Below, piece after piece: positions 42,906-50,055 of a DNA stretch of 64,000 nucleotides. Every line of letters begins with the position of its first letter. Within the stretch, counting starts at the first letter, position 1. Below the pieces are notes generated by a model. It did not search any database. It worked only from the letters and a program-made list of their open reading frames with translations, and was not told where the DNA came from. The stretch spans positions 62,001 through 126,000 of the forward strand of contig NZ_NFIT01000005.1 of the NCBI RefSeq assembly GCF_002159495.1. Direction: 5' to 3'. This DNA is from Olsenella sp. An293. GTDB taxonomy: Bacteria > Actinomycetota > Coriobacteriia > Coriobacteriales > Atopobiaceae. A program made the position numbers and the translations under genes.

Positions 42906-42978
42906 TTAGTGTACAAAATCAGATTTCACTATATATATGCAGGTGATTTTTCCGAACAACTCTGATTTTGTACACTAA
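42906..42978. repeat. Palindrome TTAGTGTACAAAATCAGA between ecfT and PepSY genes
   Basis: TTAGTGTACAAAATCAGA (42906-42923) pairs perfectly with 42961-42978 (18 bases). The 37-base AT-rich loop contains TATATATA. No other copy is in the window. It lies between convergent genes, next to the PepSY terminator. Confidence 0.88.
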
Positions 42979-42995
42979 TTCCCCCGCAAGGGGCG

Positions 42996-43029
42996 ACACA
43001 AAACGACCCCGCCCATGAGGACGGGGTCG
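42996..43029 (-). terminator. Terminator of the PepSY gene
   Basis: On the reverse strand CGACCCCG ... CGGGGTCG (43022-43029 / 43004-43011) is followed by TTTTGTGT, 20 bases past the PepSY stop. Confidence 0.8.
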
Positions 43030-43049
43030 CGGGGGAGCTGAGGCTCGGG

Positions 43050-43967
43050 TTAGTCATCGTCGCGGTCGTCATCCCAGTCGTCGCGGTCGTCGCGGTCGTC
43101 GTCCCAATCGTCGTCGCGGTCATCCAGGTCGTCGCGGTCGTCGTCCCAGTCGTCGTCGCGGTCATCCAGGTCGTCGCGGTCGTCGTCCCAGTCGTCGTCG
43201 CGGTCGTAGCGGTCCTCGTGCCAGTCATCCCAGTCGTCGCGGTCGTCCCAGTCGTCATTGCCGTCGACGTCGGCCTCGAGGACCTTGCCCGTGCGGGCGT
43301 CAACCTCGTACTCATACTCGACGCCTCCAGACGTGAACTCCATCTCGTACACGCCGTCATCCAGCTCGTACTCGTGGTCGTTGAAGCTCGCCTCGGTCAG
43401 CCCGAGCTGGGAGAGCACGATGTCCTTCGCCGCATCGAGACCAATGTATCCGCGGTCGTCGAGCTGCTCGGGCGCCACCGTCAGCGCGTCGGAGGCAAGG
43501 CCAAAGCCGCCCACCGTTGCGCGCACATCGTCCTCGATTCCCCGCAAGAAGTCCTCCCCGGGATAACTCGAGCCCTGCTGAAGCTTCACGACCACGTTGC
43601 GGTCGTGGCCGTCAACCGTCTGATTGAAGTGCCCTGCCTCGTAGATCTCCTCCACCAGGTCGGAGACGACCTCCCGGCACTGGCGCCCCTCGTAGCCCCC
43701 GTATCCGCTCGTCACCCCGCGGCCCTCGTCGTTCACGCCCTCGACCTCGGTGACGAGGCCATCGTCGTCATACTCGATCTCAATCTCGGGATTGACGCTC
43801 AGAAGCAGGGTTCCCGCCGCCTGGGACGCCTGGGCGATCGGGGTCTCGCCGGCACCGTCCGCCGTCTGCGTCGCAGCGGGCGTCGTCCCGCAGCCCGCCA
43901 AAACCGCCGTGAGGGCGATGCCCATGGTCGCGCCGGTCAGGATGTTCTTCAGGCTCGTGGTCTTCAT
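43050..43967 (-). CDS. PepSY lipoprotein with RsgI-like segment and Asp-rich repeats
   Basis: This 305-residue lipoprotein has a signal ending in a lipobox ('ALTAVLAGC'). A segment 'LLLSVNPEIEIEYDDDGLV' to about residue 160 resembles the extracellular middle domain of RsgI. A PepSY domain follows (about 170-236, 'DAAKDIVLSQLG' to 'YEYEVDARTGKVLEADVD'). The C-terminal tail of about 65 residues is almost only Asp, Arg and Trp (DDWDDDRDDLDDR repeats). It shares its promoter motif with sigI, so it is a likely SigI-regulon member. The role may be envelope sensing or metal binding; not proven. Confidence 0.85.
   Translation of the reverse strand: MKTTSLKNILTGATMGIALTAVLAGCGTTPAATQTADGAGETPIAQASQAAGTLLLSVNPEIEIEYDDDGLVTEVEGVNDEGRGVTSGYGGYEGRQCREVVSDLVEEIYEAGHFNQTVDGHDRNVVVKLQQGSSYPGEDFLRGIEDDVRATVGGFGLASDALTVAPEQLDDRGYIGLDAAKDIVLSQLGLTEASFNDHEYELDDGVYEMEFTSGGVEYEYEVDARTGKVLEADVDGNDDWDDRDDWDDWHEDRYDRDDDWDDDRDDLDDRDDDWDDDRDDLDDRDDDWDDDRDDRDDWDDDRDDD
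43052..43210. repeat. 42-base tandem repeat in the PepSY gene tail
   Basis: A unit with 'CATCCAGGTCGTCGCGGTCG' recurs with a 42-base period (for example at 43121 and 43163), encoding 14-residue DDRDDDWDDDRDDL units. Shorter GTCGTC runs surround it. The tract is prone to length change by slippage. Confidence 0.85.
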
Positions 43968-44012
43968 GGTGTCCTCCTTGGGTCGTAACCTCTGTTTTGC
44001 CTTGCAGTGAGA

Positions 44013-44045
44013 GGTTGCGCGGGCGCCCCACCAAAACCGGGGTCG
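44013..44045 (-). promoter_or_regulatory. Probable SigI-dependent promoter of the PepSY gene
   Basis: Reverse strand: CGACCCCGGTTTTGG (44031-44045), then CGCAACC (44013-44019). The same two blocks with identical spacing precede sigI. The C-rich -35 and CG-A -10 agree with what is reported for SigI promoters in Firmicutes. The start would fall about 40 bases before the PepSY ATG. Confidence 0.65.
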
Positions 44046-44089
44046 CTCAGAAAGAAAAATCCGCCAGGCGAGAAGAACGTGCGACGCAG

Positions 44090-44926
44090 CTAGTCGTCAT
44101 TGTCGTCCCCATCGTCGTCATCGTCGTCCCCATCGTCGTCATCGTCGTCCCAGCCGTCGTCATCGTCCTCGTCGTCATCGATGGCCTGGGGAGCTTGTGG
44201 CGCGGGCGGATTGGGCGCGGGCGCTGTATCGGTCTCGGGCGGAACCGGCGCGACTCCGTCGTCTTCGTCATCGTCAAGATCATCAAAACCGTCATCGTCC
44301 CAGTCGTCCGCATCGTCAAGGTCATCGTCGCCAGGCGAGCCGCCAACCGGCGCCCCCGATCCCTCGACCACCACGCGATGGTCGAGGTGGACCTCCAGCT
44401 CGATCACGAGCCGGTCCTCGGTCGCCGTCTTCCACTCCTCGTCGCCCGACTCCACGGTCAGCTCGATGGTGCCGCCCTCCTTGAGATAGCCCTGCTCCTC
44501 GGCCCTATTTGCCAGGTCGTCCGAGACGTCGTCAATCGTCCTTCCGTAGAACGAGAACCCGCTCACCAGCGCCTCGCCGTCAGCGTTTTCTCCCTCCACG
44601 TCCACGACGCGGTCAAAGCGGTTGACCTCCATGCTCACCTCGGGGTTGATACGCATGTAGACGGTGCCAATGGGTAGGCGCCACACGACGCCGCCGGCGA
44701 TGACGGCGACGACGAGACACGCCGCGGCGGCGATCAGTCCCACGCGCCTGCGCGTCCTTCTCACCTTCCGCGCCTCAAAGGCGAGCAGCTGACCCTCATC
44801 AAAGATGACGACGTCATCGACCTCCTGGCCGACTTCGTATCCGAGGTTGGGAACCCGCACGAAGCGCCCCTCCTCGTCGAGCGCCACGGCATAGCTCGCA
44901 GCGCACTCCAAGATCAGGTAGCTCAT
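44090..44926 (-). CDS. rsgI: RsgI-family anti-sigma factor
   Basis: This 278-residue single-pass protein has an N-terminal cytoplasmic anti-sigma domain ('ILECAASYAVALDEEGRFV', 'NLGYEVGQEV'), a membrane helix at residues 62-82, and an outside domain with the RsgI pattern 'MRINPEVSMEVNRFDRVVDV'. A long tail of Asp and Pro residues follows. It would hold SigI at the membrane until a surface signal arrives. It overlaps the sigI stop by four bases (ATGA), so the pair is co-translated. No carbohydrate-binding module is attached. Confidence 0.9.
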   Translation of the reverse strand: MSYLILECAASYAVALDEEGRFVRVPNLGYEVGQEVDDVVIFDEGQLLAFEARKVRRTRRRVGLIAAAACLVVAVIAGGVVWRLPIGTVYMRINPEVSMEVNRFDRVVDVEGENADGEALVSGFSFYGRTIDDVSDDLANRAEEQGYLKEGGTIELTVESGDEEWKTATEDRLVIELEVHLDHRVVVEGSGAPVGGSPGDDDLDDADDWDDDGFDDLDDDEDDGVAPVPPETDTAPAPNPPAPQAPQAIDDDEDDDDGWDDDDDDGDDDDDDGDDNDD

Positions 44927-45666
44927 CGACCGTCACCTCCCCCGCTGCCCACGATTTTGCACAGGTGGCCACGAATTATTTCGAACCCGTTGGTGTAGGC
45001 AAGCAGCAGCGCCACGAGGTAGGTTCGATGGCGCTCGAGCGTCTTCTTCTCGACCCCAGAGCCGCGAGCAAGATCGGAGATCGGCAGCTTCTTGGTGGCA
45101 AGGAGCCGCTCCAGGAGGCCGGGGTTGGCACGGGCATGCTCGAGCGCCCGCCCGCACGCCTCGAGCGTGCGCTGCTGGCGCGGGCAACTCTCGGTCACGT
45201 CAAAGAGCGAGATGCCAAACTCCTTGAGCTGCGCCGTGAACTCCGCGATTTCCGCCCGGCTCGCAAGGCGCGCCTCGCGCTCCGCGATCTCGTCCTTCTC
45301 GGCAGCAAGCGTCTCGACAAGCGGGCGGTCGTCCTCGTCGTCGGCCGTCGACCGACGCTCGTCGAGGGAGAGAACCTCGGCGTGACGGCGTTCGCGACGC
45401 CTGAAGTCAATCAGGCGGTTCTTGATGCTCAGGGCCGCAAGGGGAAGAAATGCGCCCCGGGATCGATCGTATGACATAACCGCCTCGTGGAAGGCAAACA
45501 TGGCAATCCCCAGCTCGTCGTCGCGCCCCTCCCGCGGAGGCCGGCCCATGAACCTGGCGGTCTCCGCCTTGATGAACGGAAGGTAGCTTCGCACCAGCTC
45601 GTCGGCGGCGCGCGGGTCCCTCTTGGCCGCACGGACGCGAACGACTATCTCCCTGTTCTCTCTCAT
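44923..45666 (-). CDS. sigI: SigI-type RNA polymerase sigma factor
   Basis: This 247-residue sigma-70-family factor has region 2 'DELVRSYLPFIKAETARFMG' to 'SYDRSRGAFLPLAALSIKNRLID' and a SigI-type C-terminal domain ('FTAQLKEFGISLFDVTESCP', 'KKLPISDLARGSGVEKKTLERHRTYLVALLLAYTNG' as the DNA-binding block). It is first in a sigI-rsgI operon and has its own probable SigI promoter, indicating autoregulation. In Firmicutes SigI governs heat or polysaccharide-sensing regulons. ATG 45666 follows GGGGAG. Confidence 0.9.
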   Translation of the reverse strand: MRENREIVVRVRAAKRDPRAADELVRSYLPFIKAETARFMGRPPREGRDDELGIAMFAFHEAVMSYDRSRGAFLPLAALSIKNRLIDFRRRERRHAEVLSLDERRSTADDEDDRPLVETLAAEKDEIAEREARLASRAEIAEFTAQLKEFGISLFDVTESCPRQQRTLEACGRALEHARANPGLLERLLATKKLPISDLARGSGVEKKTLERHRTYLVALLLAYTNGFEIIRGHLCKIVGSGGGDGR

Positions 45667-45684
45667 CGTCTCCCCTCGACAACA

Positions 45685-45717
45685 GGATGCGAAGGCACCG
45701 CTCCAAAACCGGGGTCG
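45685..45717 (-). promoter_or_regulatory. Probable autoregulated SigI promoter
   Basis: Reverse strand: CGACCCCGGTTTTGG (45703-45717), then CGCATCC (45685-45691), with the same 18-base offset as the motif before the PepSY gene. Positions between the blocks (GG, GCC) also match. It lies 19 bases or more before the sigI ATG. Confidence 0.65.
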
Positions 45718-45803
45718 TTTGCAGAAAATGCCTGAAAGGTTCAGGTTACCGGCCCCATGCCGCAACAACGTAAGCCCCGTGTAAGAAGCGGCGGGCGGCA
45801 AAA

Positions 45804-45896
45804 CCGGGCTCGCTAGTATGCCCTCTCCGCAAGGCTTTTCTCGCCAACTGGGCAAATGCGAGGGAGCAGTCACGAAAGGCATACTAGCGAGCCCGG
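45804..45896. repeat. Palindrome CCGGGCTCGCTAGTATGCC in the sigI-recQ region
   Basis: CCGGGCTCGCTAGTATGCC (45804-45822) pairs perfectly with 45878-45896 (19 bases), loop 55 bases. AAAA before the first arm makes it AAAACCGGGCTCG, close to the SigI -35 block. It lies between divergent genes. No other copy was seen. Confidence 0.88.
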
Positions 45897-45969
45897 AGAC
45901 GACCACAGCGCCTTTCTGTCCGGGCCAAGGCGCATAATGGGGCGAGAAGAACCCGACGACAGGAGCCCC

Positions 45970-47856
45970 ATGGCGGACCTCACGCCCCTCGACATCCTGC
46001 GCACCACCTTCGGCTACTCGAGCTTCCGCCCGCACCAGGCCGAGATTGTGGACGCCGCGCTCGCCGGGCGCGACGTGCTGGCCGTCATGCCCACCTCGGC
46101 GGGCAAGTCCGTCTGCTACCAGGTTCCCGCGCTCGCGCTGGCCGCGCGCGCCGGGGCGCTCACGCTCGTAATCTCGCCGCTCATCTCGCTCATGGCCGAC
46201 CAAGTGGGCGCCCTGCGCCAGTCTGGCGTGGCGGCGAGCTACCTCAACTCGACGCTTTCCGCCGGCGAGCGCGCGAGCGTGCTCCACGGCATCGCCTCGG
46301 GCGCGCTCGCGCTTGTCTACGTGGCACCGGAGCGCCTCGACGACCCAGCCTTCCTCGAGACCGTCTCCGCGCGCGGCGTTGGCCTGCTCGCCGTGGACGA
46401 GGCACACTGCATCTCGCAGTGGGGCAACGACTTCAGGCCCAGCTATCAGCGCATCATTGAATTTCTCGAGGCACTTCCCGCACGCCCGCCGGTGATGGCG
46501 CTCACGGCAACGGCCACGCGCGCGGTCCGCAAGGACATCGCCGCGGCGCTCGGACTCTCCGACCCGTTCACCGTCATCGCGAGCTTTGACCGGCCAAACC
46601 TCTCCTTCGCCGTGTCCCGGCCGCGGGGCGGCGCCGAGAAGGACCGGATGCTCGTCGCCTTTGTCCGTCAGCGCGCCACGCTCTCCGGCATCGTCTACTG
46701 CTCGAGTCGGCGTGCCGTTGAGGAGGTGTGCGACCTGCTGTGTGACGAGGGGCTCGCGGCCACGCGCTACCACGCGGGCCTCCCCGCCGAGGAGCGCGAG
46801 CGCAACCAGGAGGACTTCCTCTACGACCGCTCCCGCGTGATGGTGGCCACCAACGCCTTTGGCATGGGCATCGACAAGTCCAACGTGAGCTACGTGGTCC
46901 ACTACAACCTGCCGCTCAGCCTCGAGAACTACTACCAGGAGGCGGGGCGCGCCGGACGTGACGGCACCAAGGCGGAGTGCCTTTTGCTCTACTCCCCCGG
47001 CGACGTGCACACGGCGGAGTTTCTGCTCTCGCGCAGCGAGCCGCGCGAGGGCCTCACGCCCGAGCAGATAGAGACGCTTGCCGAGCGCGACGCCGAGCGC
47101 CTGCGCCAGATGGTCTTCTACGCAACCACCACCGAGTGCCTGCGCGCCCACATCCTGCGCTACTTTGGTGAGGAGACTCCGGCCTACTGCGGCAACTGCG
47201 GCAACTGCCTCACGGACTTCGAGGAGGTGGACGCCACCACCGACGCCCTCAAGGTCGTGAGCTGCGTGGCGCGCATCGCCCAGCGAGGACGCAGCGCGGG
47301 GGCGTCGATGATCGTGGACGTGCTGCGCGGCTCGCGGGGCGAGAAGGTCCTGCGCCGCGGCTTTGACACCCTCTCGACCTACGGGATCATGGCCGACGTT
47401 CCCGCGGCGCGCGTGCGCGCCATCCTGGATGAGCTGGTCTTCCGCGGCGTTCTCGCGCGCACGGGCGGGGACTACCCCACGATTGCGCTCACGGAGATCT
47501 CGAGGGCGTTCCTTCGCCGCGAGGCCCCCTGGGACGAGCCGTTCGTGCTCAAGGTCGCAAAGGGCGCGCCACGCGTCGAGCGCGCTGTCGCCGCGCCTGC
47601 CAAGACCCGCGCCGCGACGGACGTCTCCGAGCTCGACGAGGTGGGTCAGGAGCTCTATGCCCGGCTTTCGGAGCTTCGGGGCGAGCTCGCGCGCGAGCAG
47701 GGCGTGCCGTCATACTTCATCTTCTCCAACGCCACCCTCGTGGACATGTGCGCCAAGCGGCCGAGAAACGCAGACGAGCTGCTCGGCGTCTCCGGCGTGG
47801 GCGCCAAGAAGGCCGAGCGCTACGGCGAGCTCTTCCTCGAGAAGATCAACGGGTAG
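45970..47856 (+). CDS. recQ: ATP-dependent DNA helicase RecQ
   Basis: This 628-residue RecQ helicase has Walker A 'MPTSAGKSVCYQVPAL', DEAH box 'VDEAHCISQWGNDFRPSY', 'ALTATAT', 'YHAGL' and 'QEAGRAGRDG'. Zinc-binding Cys are in 'CGNCGNC'; an RQC winged helix and a C-terminal HRDC domain ('LSELRGELAREQGVPSYFIFSNATL', then 'LLGVSGVGAKKAERYG') complete it. It unwinds recombination and repair intermediates. ATG 45970 follows AGGAG. A CATAAT -10-like box lies at 45933. A perfect palindrome begins 10 bases after the stop. Confidence 0.96.
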   Translation: MADLTPLDILRTTFGYSSFRPHQAEIVDAALAGRDVLAVMPTSAGKSVCYQVPALALAARAGALTLVISPLISLMADQVGALRQSGVAASYLNSTLSAGERASVLHGIASGALALVYVAPERLDDPAFLETVSARGVGLLAVDEAHCISQWGNDFRPSYQRIIEFLEALPARPPVMALTATATRAVRKDIAAALGLSDPFTVIASFDRPNLSFAVSRPRGGAEKDRMLVAFVRQRATLSGIVYCSSRRAVEEVCDLLCDEGLAATRYHAGLPAEERERNQEDFLYDRSRVMVATNAFGMGIDKSNVSYVVHYNLPLSLENYYQEAGRAGRDGTKAECLLLYSPGDVHTAEFLLSRSEPREGLTPEQIETLAERDAERLRQMVFYATTTECLRAHILRYFGEETPAYCGNCGNCLTDFEEVDATTDALKVVSCVARIAQRGRSAGASMIVDVLRGSRGEKVLRRGFDTLSTYGIMADVPAARVRAILDELVFRGVLARTGGDYPTIALTEISRAFLRREAPWDEPFVLKVAKGAPRVERAVAAPAKTRAATDVSELDEVGQELYARLSELRGELAREQGVPSYFIFSNATLVDMCAKRPRNADELLGVSGVGAKKAERYGELFLEKING

Positions 47857-47865
47857 TAGCGGGGA

Positions 47866-47943
47866 CTGGGTTGACAGTCGCGTCAGGTTATATTGTCAAC
47901 TTGACAAAGTTGACAATATAACCTGACGCGACTGTCAACCCAG
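47866..47943. repeat. Paired palindrome, AACCTGACG family (37-base arms)
   Basis: The arms 47866-47902 and 47907-47943 are perfect over 37 bases around a 4-base loop (GACA). They share the core CGTCAGGTTATATTGTCAAC with the 28.15- and 29.58-kb elements. The last codons and TGA of thpR (CTG-GGT-TGA) lie inside the right arm, and their mirror copy lies next to recQ. Confidence 0.96.
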
Positions 47944-48462
47944 CTCCACGGTATAGAGCGGCTTGTAGCGAGCGCCATCCGGCTCGAGGATGCTGCGGAA
48001 CAGCGTGACGCGCGTCGCCTCGTCCGGCAGCGGGAAGGCCAGGTCCCCCAGTGCCCCACGAGGCACGCGTGCCCGTCGGGCCAAAGTGACGTGCGGCAGG
48101 AAGTCCTTCTCGTCATAGGCGAGCCCGCGGGCGGAGAGCTCTGAGCGCACCCGCGCGGCAAGGTCCATGAGCCGGGGGTCCTTCTCGATGCCCAGCCAGA
48201 GCGTGGCGTCACGGGAGCGCCCAAAGGTGCCGAGGCCCGTCGCACGCAGCCGCACGGGGCCCGCGCCCGCGCACGCCGCGTCGAGCGCAGCCATCGCCGA
48301 TCGCGCCTCCGCCTCCCCCACCTCGCCGAGAAACGCCAGGGTGAGGTGGTGGTTCTCGCCCGACACAAAGCGCCCCGCACACGCGGCCTCGAGCCCGCGC
48401 GCAAGCCCCGCGACCTCGTCCGCAAACGCCTCCGGCAGCTCCAGCGCAATGAACGCCCTCAT
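47935..48462 (-). CDS. thpR: RNA 2',3'-cyclic phosphodiesterase (2H family)
   Basis: This 175-residue 2H phosphoesterase has both catalytic tetrapeptides: 'HLTL' (39-42) and 'HVTL' (124-127). It opens 2',3'-cyclic phosphates at RNA ends and has also been linked to tRNA ligase activity. Length is normal. The ATG at 48462 follows AAGGAGGGAG. Its stop codon is inside the palindrome shared with recQ. Confidence 0.93.
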   Translation of the reverse strand: MRAFIALELPEAFADEVAGLARGLEAACAGRFVSGENHHLTLAFLGEVGEAEARSAMAALDAACAGAGPVRLRATGLGTFGRSRDATLWLGIEKDPRLMDLAARVRSELSARGLAYDEKDFLPHVTLARRARVPRGALGDLAFPLPDEATRVTLFRSILEPDGARYKPLYTVELG

Positions 48463-48598
48463 TTCTCCCTCCTTCCTTTCTCACACGGTATCAGAACAAG
48501 TGTTGCAGTGTTTGTGACCGACGCGCAAAGGGCAATTGCTGTCCGGCGGACGGGGCATCATGGGATGACGACAAGAACGCGCGTTTGGAGCAAGCATC

Positions 48599-49927
48599 GT
48601 GGAGAGCGCCTACCTCTGCATCGACCTCAAGTGCTTCTATGCCTCGGTCGAGTGCGTGGACCGCGGGAAGGACCCCTTCGAGCACCGGCTCGTGGTGGCG
48701 GACCCCACGCGCGGCCCCACCACCATCTGTCTCGCCGTCTCGCCGGCCATGAAGGCGGCCGGCGTGCGCAACCGCTGTCGCGTCTTCGAGATTCCAGACG
48801 GGATCGATTACGAGATGGCGCCGCCGCGCATGCGCCGCTACATGGAGGTCTCGGCAGACATCTACGAGCTCTACCTGAGGTACTTCTCGCCGGAGGACAT
48901 CCACGTCTACTCCATCGACGAGGTCTTCATCGACGTGACCCCCTACCTCGCCCTCTACGGCAAGACGCCACGCGAGCTGGCCACGATGCTCATGGACCTC
49001 GTGCTCCGGGAGACGGGCGTGTGCGCCACGGCGGGAATCGGCACCAACCTCTTTCTTGCCAAGGTGGCGCTCGACATCACGGCCAAGCACGTGGACGACC
49101 ACATCGGCGAGCTCGATGAGGCCCGCTACAAGTGCCTCATCTGGCCGCACCGCCCCATCACGGACGTCTGGGGCATCGGCCCGGGGATCGCGCGGCGCCT
49201 CGCCCGGATGGGCGCGCACGACATGGGCGGCGTGGCGCTTCTTCCAGAACAGGCGCTCTATGACGAGTTTGGCATCAACGCCGAGCTGCTCATCGATCAC
49301 GCCTGGGGCGTCGAGCCCTGCACGATGGCGGAGATTCACGCCTACAGGCCCAAGGCGCACTCGCTGGGCTCCGGGCAGGTCCTCATGCGCGACTACAGCT
49401 TCGAGGAGGCACGGGTGATCCTGCGCGAGATGGTAGACGGCCTCGTGCTCGACCTCGTGGACAAGGGCCTGGTCTGCGGGCACGTCTCGCTCTTTGCGGG
49501 CTATGCCCGCGAGCGCCTGTCGGAGGCCGAGAAGAGCGCGCCCGCGCAGGTCTTCACCGGCGAGCACGGGACGCGCGTGCTGGGCCGCCATGACGAGGCA
49601 GCCAACGCCTCGCGCAAGCTCGCCGAGGCGACCAGCTCCCGCGAGGCGCTCACCGCGGCGTTTCTGGCGCTCTTCGAGGAGATCGTCGACCCCAATCGAG
49701 CCGTCCGGCGCATCAACATAGCCATGGGCGAGCTTGTGCCGGAGGAGTACGCGGAGCTCACGCTCTTCTCGGACCCCACGGCGGACTCGGACGAGAAGAG
49801 CCTCGCCCGAGCCACGATGGCCGTGAAGCGTCGGTTTGGCAAAAACGCGCTTGTGCGCGGGATAAGCCTGCGCCCGGAGGCCACGGCGCGGGAGAGAAAC
49901 CAGCAGGTCGGAGGACATCATGAGTGA
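48599..49927 (+). CDS. Y-family DNA polymerase (UmuC/DinB-like)
   Basis: This 442-residue translesion polymerase has catalytic acids in 'IDLKCFYASVE' and 'YSIDEVFIDV', a helix-hairpin-helix 'VWGIGPGIARRLARMG' and a little-finger domain with 'HSLGSGQVLMRDYSFEEA'. It belongs to the UmuC-like group of Gram-positive bacteria. It starts with GTG at 48599 behind TTGGAG. Its stop overlaps the start of a small partner gene that is truncated here. It sits in a repair-rich stretch (recQ, nth, UvrA2). Confidence 0.92.
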   Translation: MESAYLCIDLKCFYASVECVDRGKDPFEHRLVVADPTRGPTTICLAVSPAMKAAGVRNRCRVFEIPDGIDYEMAPPRMRRYMEVSADIYELYLRYFSPEDIHVYSIDEVFIDVTPYLALYGKTPRELATMLMDLVLRETGVCATAGIGTNLFLAKVALDITAKHVDDHIGELDEARYKCLIWPHRPITDVWGIGPGIARRLARMGAHDMGGVALLPEQALYDEFGINAELLIDHAWGVEPCTMAEIHAYRPKAHSLGSGQVLMRDYSFEEARVILREMVDGLVLDLVDKGLVCGHVSLFAGYARERLSEAEKSAPAQVFTGEHGTRVLGRHDEAANASRKLAEATSSREALTAAFLALFEEIVDPNRAVRRINIAMGELVPEEYAELTLFSDPTADSDEKSLARATMAVKRRFGKNALVRGISLRPEATARERNQQVGGHHE

Positions 49928-50055
49928 CCAGCAGCCAAGGCGTCGCGTCGACCGCGCGGCGCAGTTCATGCCGTTTGCCGCGCTCACCGGCTACTACGAC
50001 CTCATCCGCGAGCGCGCCGCCGCCCACGGCGCGCCCTCGGACGGAAGGTGCTCCC
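49920..50055 (+). pseudogene. Truncated YolD-like partner of the Y-family polymerase
   Basis: The frame begins with ATG overlapping the polymerase stop and encodes 'RRVDRAAQFMPFAALTGYYD', the conserved start of the small YolD-like protein that usually follows such polymerases. After about 40 codons the similarity stops where the convergent aminotransferase gene ends (its TAG is at 50056). Further in-frame codons are antisense to that gene. The C-terminal half is probably lost by a deletion that joined the two genes. Confidence 0.65.

Noticed and set aside
43052-43210. Regular 42-base repeats that might be a CRISPR array
   Set aside because: The repeats are directly adjacent with no unique spacers, stay in frame, and encode an Asp-rich tail. 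No cas genes are present.
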